A stretch of 64,000 nt of DNA from Palaemon carinicauda. Its lineage: Eukaryota > Arthropoda > Malacostraca > Decapoda > Palaemonidae. The stretch spans positions 34,232,480 through 34,296,479 of the forward strand of contig NC_090767.1 of NCBI RefSeq assembly GCF_036898095.1. Reading direction: 5' to 3'. Both the position numbers and the translations under genes were made by a program. Each line of letters starts with the position of its first letter. Within the stretch, counting starts at the first letter, position 1. The notes beneath the pieces were generated by a model, which was given only the letters and a program-made list of their open reading frames with translations, had not been told where the DNA came from and did not search any database. This document shows positions 34,430-45,800 of the stretch, piece after piece.

Positions 34430-36800
34430 TTCTTTCCTAAAGGCAAAAAAGGCCGGACTTCACCCCGGAAGGCAAAAAAGGCCGGACTTCGCTCCGGAAG
34501 GCAAAAAAGGCCGGACTTCCCTCCGAAAGGCGAAAAAGGCCAGACTTCGCTCCGAAAGACGAAAAAGGCCGGACTTCGCTCCGGGAGACAAAAAAGGCCG
34601 GACTTCGCTCCAAAAGGCGAAAAAAGGCCTGACTTCCCTCCAAAAGGCAAAAAAGGATGGACTGTGCTCCGAGAGGCAGAAAGGCCGGACTTCGCTCAAA
34701 AGGCAAAAAGGCCGGACTTCACTCCAAAAGGCAAAAAAGGCCGGACTTCTCTCTGAAAGACTAAAAAGGCCGGACTTCGCTCCGAAAGACGAAAAAGGCC
34801 GGACTTCGCTCCGAAAGGAAAAAATGCCGGACTTCGCTCGGGAGACAACAAAGGCCGGACTTCGCTCCAAAAGGTGAAAAAGGCCGGACTTCCCTCCAAA
34901 AGGCAAAAAAGGATGGACTGTGCTGCGAGAGGCAGAAAAGGCCGGACTTCGCTCCGGGAGACAAAAAAGGCCAGGACTTCGCTCCAAAAGACGAAAAAGG
35001 CCGGACTTCCCTCCAAAAGGCAAAAAAGGATGGACTGTGCTCCGAGAGGCAGAAAAGGCCGGACTTCGCTCCGAGAGGCAAAAAAGGCCAGACTTCGCTC
35101 CGAAAGACAAAAAAGGACGGACTTCCCTCCGAAAGATAAAAAAGGTCGGACTTCAGTCCGAAAGCGAAAAAGGCCGGACTTCGCTCTGAAAGACAAGAAA
35201 GGAAGGACTTCGCTCCGAAAGACAAAAAAGGCCGGACTTTGCTCCGAAAGGAAAAAAAGCCGGACTTCGCTCCGGGAGACAACAAAGGCCGGACTTCGCT
35301 CCAGAAGGCGAAAAAGGCCGGACTTCCCTCCAAAAGGAAAAAAAGGCCGGACTTTGCTCCGAGAGGCAAAAAAGGCCGGACTTCGCTCCGAGGTGCAAAA
35401 AAGGCCGGACTTCGCTCTGAAAGACAAAAAAGGCTGGACTTCTTTCCTAAAGGCAAAAAAGGCCGCACTTTGCTCTGAAAGGCAAAAAAAGGCTGGACTT
35501 TGCTTCGAAACGCAAAAAAGACCGGACTTCACTACGGAAGGCAAAAAAGGCCTGACTTCGCTCCGAAAGGCAAAAATGGCCGGACTTTGCTCCAAGAGGC
35601 AAAAAAGGCCGGACTTCGCTCCGAAAGGCAAAAAAGGCCGGACTTCGCTCCGAAAGACAAAAAAAGGCCGGACTTCGCTCCGAAAGACAAAAAAGGCAGG
35701 ACTTCGCTCAGAAAGGCAAAAAAGGCCGGACTTCGCTCCGGAAGACAAAAAAGGCTTGACTTCACTCCGAAAGACAAAAATGGCCGGACTTCGCTCCGAA
35801 AGGCAAAAAGGCCGGACTTCGCTCCGAAAGGCAAAAAAGGCCGGACTCGCTCCAGTGACACAAAAAAGGCCGGACTTCGCTCCGGAAGGCAAAAAAGGCC
35901 GGACTTCGCTCCGAAAGGCAAAAAGGCCGGACTTCGCTCCGAAAGACGAAAAAGGCCGGACTTCGCTCCGGGAGACAAAAAAGGCCGGACTTCGCTCCAA
36001 AAGGCGAAAAAGGCCTGACTTCCCTCCAAAAGGCAAAAAAGGATGGACTGTGCTCCGAAACGCAAAAAAGGATCGGACTCACTCCGGAAGGACAAAAAGG
36101 CCGGACTTCGCTCCGAAAGGCAAAAAAGGCCGGACTTTGCTCCGAGATGCAAAAAGGCCGGACTTCGCTCCGAAAGGCAAAAAAGGCCGGACTTCGCTTT
36201 AAAAGACAAAAAAGGCCGGACTTCGCTCCGGAAGACAAAAAAGGCCTGGACTTCATTCCAGAAAGGCAAAAAAGGCCAGACTTCGCTCCAAAAGACAAAA
36301 AAGGCCGGACTTGCTCCGAAAGACAAAAAAGGCCGGACTTTGCTCCGAAAGGCGAAAAAGGCCGGACTTCCTCCGAAAGGCAAAAAAGGCTGGACTTCGC
36401 TCAGAGAGACAAAAAAGGCCGGACTTCGCTCAAAAAGGCAAAAAAAGGCCGGACTTGCTCCGAAAGGCAAAAAAGGCCGGACTTCGCTCCGAAAGACGAA
36501 AAAGGCCGGACTTCGCTCTGGGAGACAAAAAAGGCGGACTTCGCTCCAAAAGGCGAAAAAGGCCGGACTTCCCTCCAAAAGGCAAAAAAGGATGGACTGT
36601 GCTCCGAGAGGCAGTAAAGGCCGGACTTCGCTCCAAGAGGCAAAAAAGGCCGGACTTCGCTCCGAAAGACAAAAAAGGCCGGACTTCGCTCCTGAAAGAC
36701 TAAAAAGGCCGGACTTCGCTCCGAGAGACAACAAAGGCTGGACTTCGCTCCAAAAGGCGAAAAAGGCCGGACTTCCCTCCAAAAGGCAAAAAAGGATGGA
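34430..36800. repeat. Higher-order block, copy 4, indel-rich
   Basis: Same marker order (TTCTTTCCT units near 34429 and 35439, ACTTCATT marker at 36256; offset about 6,259 from copy 3). Many unit-diagnostic substitutions seen in copies 1-3 are replaced by one-base deletions here, for example near 34830, 35160 and 36075. Confidence 0.8.
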
Positions 36801-39800
36801 CTGTGCTCCGAGAGGCAAAAAGGCCGGACTTCGCTCCGGGAGACAAAAAAGGCTGGACTTCGCTCCTAAGGCAAAAAAGGCCGGACTTTGCTCTGAAAGG
36901 CAAAAAAGGCCGGACTTTGCTCCGAAACGCAAAAAAGGATCGGACTTCCACTCCGGAAGGCAAAAAGGCCGGACTTCGCTCCGAAAGGCAAAAAAGGCCG
37001 GACTTTGCTCCGAGAGGCAAAAAAGGCTGGACTTCGCTCCGAAAGGCAAAAAAGGCCGGACTTCGCTCCGAAAGACAAAAAAGGCCGGACTTCGCTCTGA
37101 AAGACAAAAAAGGCCGGATTTCGCTCCAGAAAGCAAAAAAGGCCGGACTTCGCTCCGAAAGCAAAAAAGGCCGGACTTGCTCCAAAAGACAAAAAAGGCC
37201 GGACTTCGCTCCGAAAGCGAAAAAGGCCGGACTTCCTCCGAAAGGCAAAAAAGGCTGGACTTCGCTCAGAAGACAAAAAAGGCCGGACTTCGCTCCGAAA
37301 GACAAAAAAGGCCGGACTTTGCTCCGAAAGGCAAAAAAGGCCGGACTTCGCTCCGAAAGACGAAAAAGGCCGGACTTCGCTCGGAGACAAAAAAGGCCGG
37401 ACTTCGCTCCAAAAGGCGAAAAAGGCCGGACTTCCCTCCGAAAGGCAAAAAAGGCCGGACTTCGCTCCGAGAGGCAAAAGGCCGGACTTCGCTCCGAAGA
37501 GGAAAAAAAGGCCGGACTTCGCTCCGAAAGACAAAAAAGGCCGGACTTCGCTCCGAAAGACAAAAAAGGCCGGACTTCGCTCCAAAAGACAAAAAAGGCC
37601 GGACTTCGCTCCGAAAGGCAAAAAAGGCCGGACTTCGCTCCGAAAGCAAAAAAGGCCGGACTTCGCTCCGAAAGACGAAAAAGGCCGGACTTCGCTCTGA
37701 GAGGAAAAAAAGGCCGGACTTCGCTCCGAGACAAAAAGGCCGGACTTCGCTCCAAAGGCAAAAAAGGCCGGACTTCCCTCCAAAAGGCAAAAAACGGATG
37801 ACTGTGCTCCGAGAGCAGAAAAGGCCGGACTTCGCTCGAGAAGCAAAAAAGGCCGGACTTCGCTCCGAAAGACAAAAAAGGCCGGACTTCCCTCCGAAAG
37901 ATAAAAAAGGTCGGACTTCAGTCCGAAAGGCGAAAAAGGCCGGACTTCGCTCTGAAAGACAAAAAGGCCGGACTTCGCTCCGAAAGACAAAAAAGGCCGG
38001 ACTTGCTCCGAAAGGAAAAAAAGCCGGACTTCGCTCCGGGAGACAACAAAGGCCGGACTTCGCTCCAGAAGGCGAAAAAGGCCGGACTTCCCTCCAAAAG
38101 GCAAAAAAGGCCGGACTTTGCTCCGAGAGACAAAAAAGGCCGGACTTCGCTCCGAGGGCAAAAAAGGCAGGACTTCGCTCTGAAAGACAAAAAAGGCCGG
38201 ACTTCTCCTAAAGGCAAAAAAGGCCGACTTGCTCTGAAAGGCAAAAAAGGCTGGACTTGCTCCGAAGCAAAAAAGGCCGGACTTCGCTACGAAGGCAAAA
38301 AAGGCCGGACTTCGCTCCGAAAGGCAAAAAAGGCCGGACTTGCTCCAAGAGGCAAAAAAGGCCGGACTTCGCTCCGAAAGACAAAAAAGGCGGACTTCGC
38401 TCCAAAAGATAAAAAAGGCCGGACTTCGCTCCGAAAGGCAAAAAAGGCCTGGACTTCGCTCTGAAAGACAAAAAAGGCCGGACTTCGCTCCGAAAGACAA
38501 AAAGGCCGGACTTCGCTCCGAGAGGCAAAAAAGGCCGGACTTCGCTCCAAAAGGCAAAAAAGGCCGGACTTCGCTCCGAAAGACAAAAAAGGCCGGACTT
38601 CGCTCCGAAAGACAAAAAGGCCGGACTTCGCTCCGAAAGGCAAAAAAGGCCAGACTTCGCTCCGAAAGACAAAAAAGGCCGGACTTCGCTCCGAAAGACA
38701 AAAAAGGCCGGACTTTGCTCCGAAAGGCGAAAAAGGCCGGACTTCGCTCCGAAAGGCGAAAAAGGCCGGACTTCTCTCCGAAAGGCAAAAAAGGCTGGAC
38801 TCGCTCGAGAGACAAAAAAGGCCGGACTTCGCTCCGAGAGGCAAAAAAGGCCGGACTTGCTCCGAAGGCAAAAAAGGCCGGATTTCGCTCCGAAAGACGA
38901 AAAAGGCCGGACTTCGCTCGAGACAAAAAAGGCCGGACTTCGCTCCAAAGGCAAAAAAGGCCTGACTTCGCTCCAAAAGGCAAAAAAGGCCGGACTTGGT
39001 CCGAGAGGCAAAAAAGGCCGGACTTCGCTACGAGAGGCAAAAAAGGCCGGACTTCGTTCCGAAAGACAAAAAAGGCCGGACTTCGCTCCGAAAGAAAAAA
39101 GCTGGACTTCGCTCCGAAAGGCAAAAAAGGCCGGACTTCACTCCTGAAAGACTAAAAAGGCCGGACTTCGCTCCGAAAGGCGAAAAAGGCCGAACTTCGC
39201 TCCGAAAGGAAAAAAGGCCGGACTTCGCTGTGAGACAAAAAGGCCTGGACTTCGCTCCAAAAGGCGAAAAAGGCTGGACTTCCCTCCAAAAGGCAAAAAA
39301 GGAAGGACTGTGCTCTAAGAGGCAGAAAAGGCCGGACTTCGCTCCGGGAGACAAAAAAGGCAGGACTCCGCTCCAAAAGACGAAAAAGGCCGGACTTTCC
39401 TCCAAAAGGCAAAAAAGGATGGACTTGCTCCAAGAGGTAGAAAAGGCCGGACTTCGCTCCGAAAGGCAAAAAAGGCCGGACTTCGCTCCAAAAGACAAAA
39501 AAGGCCGGACTTCGCTCCGAAAGATAAAAAAGGCCAGACTTCGCTCCGAAAGGCAAAAAAGGCCGGACTTCGCTCTGAAAGACAAAAAGGCTGGACTTCG
39601 CTCCGAAAGACAAAAAAGGCCGGACTTTGCTCTGAAAGGAAAAAAAGGCCGGACTTCGCTCCGGGAGACAACAAAGGCCAGACTTCGCTCCAGAAGGCTA
39701 AAAAGGCCGGACTTCCCTCCAAAAGGCAAAAAAGGCCGGACTTTGCTCCGAGAGGCAAAAAGGCCGGACTTCGCTCCGAGGGCAAAAAAGGCCGGACTTC

Positions 39801-42800
39801 GCTCTGAAAGACAAAAAAGGCGGACTTCGCTCCTAAAGAAAAAAGGCCGGACTTCGCTCTAAAAGGCAAAAAAGGCTGGACTTTGCTCGAAAGCAAAAAA
39901 GCCGGACTTCGCTCCGGAAGGCAAAAAGGCCTGACTTCGCTCCGAAAGGCAAAAAAGGCCGGACTTCGCTCCAAGAGGCAAAAAAGGCCGGACTTCGCTC
40001 CGAAAGGCAAAAAAGGCCGGACTTCGCTCCGAAAGACAAAAAAGGCCGGACTTCGCTCTGAAAGACAAAAAAGGCCAGACTTCGCTCAGAAAGCAAAAAA
40101 GGCCGGACTTCGCTCCGAAAGACAAAAAAGGCCGGACTTTGCTCCGAAAGACAAAAAAGGCCGGACTTCGCTCCGAAAAGCGAAAAAGGCCGGACTTCGC
40201 TCCGAAAGACAAAAAGGCCGGACTTCGCTCAGAAAGGCAAAAAAGGCCGGACTTCGCTCCGAAAGACAAAAAAGGCCAGACTTCGCTCCGAAAGACAAAA
40301 AAGGCCGGACTTTGCTCCGAAAGGCGAAAAAGGCCGGACTTCGCTCCGAAAGGCGAAAAAGGCCGGACTTCTCTCCGAAAGGCAAAAAAGGCTGGACTCG
40401 CTCAGAGGACAAAAAAGGCCGGACTTCGCTCCGAGAGGCAAAAAAGGCCGGACTTGCTCCGTAAGGCAAAAAAGGCCGGACTTCGCTCCGAAAGACGAAA
40501 AAGGCCGGACTTCGCTCCGGGAGACTAAAAAGGCCGGACTTCGCTCCAAAGGCAAAAAAGGCCTGACTTCCCTCCAAAAGGCAAAAAAGGATGGACTTGC
40601 TCCGAGAGGCAAAAGGCCGGACTTCGCTCCGAGAGGCAAAAAAGGCCGGACTTCGTTCCGAAAGACAAAAAAGGCCGGACTTGCTCCAAAAGATAAAAAG
40701 GCCGGACTTCACTCCGAAAGGCAAAAAAGGCCGGACTTCGCTCTGAAAGACAAAAAGGCCGGACTTCGCTCCGAAAGACAAAAAAGGCGAACTTCGCTCC
40801 GAAAGGAAAAAAGGCCGGACTTCGCTGTGAGACAAAAAGGCTGGACTTCGCTCCAAAAGGCGAAAAAGGCCGGACTTCCCTCCAAAAGGCAAAAAAGGAG
40901 GACTGTACTCCTAAGAGGCAGAAAAGGCCGGACTTCGCTCCGAGACAAAAAAGGAAGGACTTCGCTCCAAAAGACAAAAAAGGCCGGACTTCCCTCCAAA
41001 AGATAAAAAAGGCCGGACTTGCTCCAAGAGGAAAAAGGCCGGACTTCGCTCCGAAAGGCAAAAAAGGCCGGACTTCGCTCCAAAAGACAAAAAAGGCCGG
41101 ACTTCCCTCCGAAAATAAAAAAGGCCGGACTTCCTCCGAAAGGCAAAAAAGGCCGGACTTGCTCTGAAAGACAAGAAAGGCCGGACTTCGCTCCGAAAGA
41201 CAAAAAAGGCCGGACTTGCTCCGAAAGGAAAAAAAGGCCGGACTTCGCTCCGGGAGACAAAAAAGGCCGGACTTCGCTCCAAAAGCAAAAAAGGCCGGAC
41301 TTCCTCCAAAAGGCAAAAAAGGCCGGACTTGCTCCGAGAGGCAAAAAAGGCTGGACTTCGCTCCGAGGCAAAAAAGGCCGGACTTCGCTCGAAAGACAAA
41401 AAAGGCCTGGACTTCGCTCCTAAAGGCAAAAAAGGCCGGACTTTGCTCCGAAAGGCAAAAAAGGCCGGACTTTGCTCGAAAGGCAAAAAAGCCGGACTTC
41501 GCTCCGGAAGCAAAAAGGCCGGACTTCGCTCCGAAAGGCAAAAAAGGCCGGACTTTGCTCCAAGAGGCAAAAAAGGCCGGACTTCGCCCACAAGGCAAAA
41601 AAGGCCGGACTTCGCTCCGAAAGACAAAAAAGGCCGGACTTCGCCGAAAGACAAAAAAGGCAGGACTTCGCTCGAAAGGCAAAAAAGGCCGGACTTCGCT
41701 CCGGAAGACAAAAAAGGCGGACTTCGCTCCGAAAGACAAAAAGGCCGGACTTCGCTCCAAAAGGCGAAAAAGGCCGGACTTCCTCCGAAAGGCAAAAAGG
41801 CTGGACCTCGCTCAGAGAGACAAAAAAGGCCGGACTTCGCTCCGAAAGGCAAAAAAGGCCGGACTTCGCTCCGAAAGGCAAAAAAGGCCGGACTTCGCTC
41901 CGAAAGACGAAAAAGGCCGGACTTCGCTCCGGGAGACAAAAAAGGCCGGACTTCGCTCCAAAAGGAAAAAAGGCCTGACTTCCCTCCAAAAGGCAAAAAA
42001 GGATGGACTGTGCTCCGAGAGGCAAAAGGCCGGACTTCGCTCCGAAAGGCAAAAAGGCCGGACTTTGCTCCGAAAGACAAAAAAGGCCGGACTTCGCTCC
42101 AAAAGATAAAAAAGGCCGGACTTCACTCCGAAAGGCAAAAAAGGCCGGACTTCCTCCGAAAGGCAAAAAAGGCTGGACTTCGCTCAGAGAGACAAAAAGG
42201 CCGGACTTCGCTCCGAAAGGCAAAAAAGGCCGGACTTCGCTCCAAAAGGCAAAAAAGGAGACTTCGCTCCGAAAGACGAAAAAGGCCGGACTTCACTCCG
42301 GGAGACAAAAAAGGCCGGACTTCGCTCCAAAAGGCGAAAAAAGGCCTGACTTCCCTCCAAAAGGCAAAAAAGGATGGACTTGCTCCGAGACAGAAAGGCC
42401 GGACTTCGCTCCGAAAGGCAAAAAGGCCGGACTTCACTCCAAAAGGCAAAAAAGGCTGGACTTCTCCGAAAGACAAAAAAGGCCGGACTTCGCTCCGAAA
42501 GACAAAAAAGGCCGGACTTTGCTCCGAAAGACGAAAAAGGCCGGACTTCGCTCCGAAAGGAAAAAAGGCCGGACTTCGCTCGGGAGACAAAAAAGGCCGG
42601 ACTTCGCTCCAAAAGGCAAAAAAGGCCGGACTTCCTCCAAAAGGCAAAAAAGGATGGACTGTGCTCCGAGAGGCAGAAAAGGCCGGACTTCGCTCCGGGA
42701 GACAAAAAAGGCAGGACTTCGCTCCAAAAGACGAAAAAGGCCGGACTTCCCTCCAAAAGGCAAAAAAGGATGGACTGTGCTCCGAGAGGCAGAAAAGGCC

Positions 42801-45800
42801 GGACTTCGCTCCGAGAGGCAAAAAAGGCCGGACTTCGCTCCGAAAGACAAAAAAGGCCGGACTTCCTCCGAAAGATAAAAAAGGCCGGACTTCGCTCCGA
42901 AAGCAAAAAAGGCCGGACTTCGCTCCAAAGACAAAAAGGCCGGACTTCGCTCCGAAAGGCAAAAAAGGCCGGACTTGCTCCGAAAGGAAAAAAAGGCCGG
43001 ACTTCGCTCCGGGAGACAAAAAAGGCCGGACTTCGCTCCAGAAGGCAAAAAAGGCCGGACTTCCCTCCAAAAGGCAAAAAAGGCCGGACTTTGCTCCGAA
43101 GAGGCAAAAAAGGCCGGACTTCGCTCCGAGGGCAAAAAAGGCCGGACTTCGCTCGAAAGACAAAAAAGGCTGGACTTCTCCTAAAGGCAAAAAAGGCCGG
43201 ACTTTGCTCCTGAAAGGCAAAAAAGGCTGGACTTCGCTCCGAAAGGCAAAAAAGCCGGACTTCACTACGGAAGGCAAAAAAGGCCTGACTTCGCTCCGAA
43301 AGACAAAAAGGCCGGACTTTGCTCCAAGAGGCAAAAAAGGCCGGACTTCGCTCCGAAAGGCAAAAAGGCCGGACTTGCTCCGAAAGACAAAAAAGGCCGG
43401 ACTTCGCTCCGAAAGACAAAAAAGGCCGGACTTCGCTCCGAAAGGCAAAAAAGGCCAGACTTCGCTCCGGAAGACAAAAAAGGCCGGACTTCGCTCCGAA
43501 AGACAAAAAGGCCGGACTTCGCTCCGAAAGGACAAAAAGGCCGGACTTCCCTCCGAAAGGCAAAAAAGGCTGGACCTCGCTCAGAGAGACAAAAAAGGCC
43601 GGACTTCGCTCCGGAAGGCAAAAAAGGCCGGACTTCGCTCCGAAAGGCAAAAAGGCCGGACTTCGCTCCGAAAGACGAAAAAGGCCGGACTTCGCTCCGG
43701 GAGACAAAAAAGGCCGGACTTCGCTCCAAAAGGCGAAAAAGGCCTGACTTCCCTCCAAAAGGCAAAAAAGGATGGACTGTGCTCCGAAACGCAAAAAAGG
43801 ATCGGACTCACTCCGGAAGGCAAAAAGGCCGGACTTCGCTCCGAAAGGCAAAAAAGGCCGGACTTGCTCCGAAGCCAAAAAGGCCGGACTTCGCTCGAAA
43901 GGCAAAAAAGGCCGGACTTCGCTAAAAGACAAAAAAGGCCGGACTTCGCTCCGAAAGACAAAAAAGGCGGACTTCTCAGAAAGGCAAAAAAGGCCAGGAC
44001 TTCGCTCCAAAAGACAAAAAAGGCCGGACTTTGCTCCGAAAGACAAAAAAGGCCGGACTTGCTCCGAAAGGCGAAAAAGGCCGGACTTCCCTCCGAAAGG
44101 CAAAAAAGGCTGGACTTCACTCGAGAGACAAAAAAGGCCGGACTTCGCTCAAAAAGGCAAAAAAGGCCGGACTTTGCTCCGAAAGGCAAAAAAGGCCGGA
44201 CTTAGCTCCGAAACAAAAAAGGCCAGACTTCGCTCCGAGACAAAAAAGGCCGGACTTCGCCCCAAAAGGCGAAAAAGGCCGGACTTCCCTCCAAAAGGCA
44301 AAAAAGGATGGACTTGCTCCGAGAGGCAGTAAAGGCCGGACTTCGCTCCAAGAGGCAAAAAAGGCCGGACTTCGCTCCGAAAGACAAAAAAGGCCGGACT
44401 TCCCTCCAAAAGATAAAAAAGGCCGGACTTCACTCCGAAAGGCAAAAAAGGCCGGACTTCGCTCTGAAAGACTAAAAAGGCCGGACTTCGCTCCGAGAGA
44501 CAAAAAGGCCTGGACTTCGCTCCAAAAGGCAAAAAAGGCCGGACTTCCCTCCAAAAGGCAAAAAAGGATGGACTGTGCTCCGAGAGGCAAAAAGGCCGGA
44601 CTTCGCTCCGGGAGACAAAAAAGGCTGGACTTCACTCCTAAGGCAAAAAAGGCCGGACTTTGCTCTGAAAGGCAAAAAAGGCCGGACTTTGCTCCGAAAC
44701 GCAAAAAAGGATCGGACTTCGCTCCGAAGGCAAAAAAGGCCGGACTTCGCTCCGAAAGGCAAAAAAGGCCGGACTTGCTCCGAGAGGCAAAAAAGGCCGG
44801 ACTTCGCTCCGAAAGGCAAAAAAGGCCGGACTTCGCTCCGAAAGACAAAAAAGGCCGGACTTCGCTCGAAAGACAAAAAAGGCCAGACTTCGCTCAGAAA
44901 GTCAAAAAAGGCCAGACTTCGCTCCGAAAGACAAAAAAGGCCGGACTTGCTCCGAAAGACAAAAAAGGCCGACTTCGCTCCGAAAGACAAAAAAGGCCGG
45001 ACTTCCCTCCGAAAGCAAAAAAGGTCGGACTTCGTCCGAAAGGCGAAAAAGGCCGGACTTCGCTCTGAAAGACTAAAAAGGCAGGACTTTGCTCCGAAAG
45101 ACAAAAAAGGCCGGACTTCGCCCCAAAAGGCAAAAAAGGCCGGACTTTGTTCCAAAGGCAAAAAAGGCCGGACTTCGCTCGAAGGCAAAAAAGGCCGGAC
45201 TTCGCTCAAAAGGGAAAAAAGGCCGGACTTCGCTCGAGAGGCAAAAAAGGCGGACTTCGCTCGAAAGGCAAAAAAGGCCGGACTTCGCTCTGAAAGACAA
45301 AAAAGGCCGGACTTCGCTCCGAAAGACAAAAAAGGCCGGACTTCGCTCGAAAGGGAAAAAAGGCCGGACTTCGCTCCGAAAGACAAAAAAGGCCGGACTT
45401 CGCTCCGTAAGACAAAAAAAGCCGGACTTGCTCTGAGAGGCAAAAAAGGCCGGACTTCGCTCCGAAAGGCGAAAAAGGCCGGACTTCCCTCCGAGAGGCA
45501 AAAAAGGCCGGACTCCGCTCCGAAAGACAAAAAAGGCCAGACTTCGCTCCGAAAGCAAAAAAGGCCGGACTTCGCTCCGAAAGACAAAAAAGGCTGGACT
45601 TTGCCCCGAAAGGCAAAAAAGGCTGGACTTCGCTCCGAAAGACGAAAAAGGCCGGACTTCGCTCTGGGAGACAAAAAAGGCCGGACTTCGCTCCAAAAGG
45701 GAAAAAGGCCTGACTTCCCTCCAAAAGGCAAAAAAGGATGGACTGTGCTCCGAGAGGCAGTAAAGGCCGGACTTCGCTACGAAGGCAAAAAAAGGCCGGA

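Noticed and set aside
41329..44205. A 958-codon Lys/Arg-rich open frame, and hundreds of similar frames on both strands across the satellite
   Set aside because: They follow from a stop-free 29-bp unit read in any frame. Both strands are equally open, boundaries fall at random mutated units, and no promoter, splice or polyadenylation context supports a gene.
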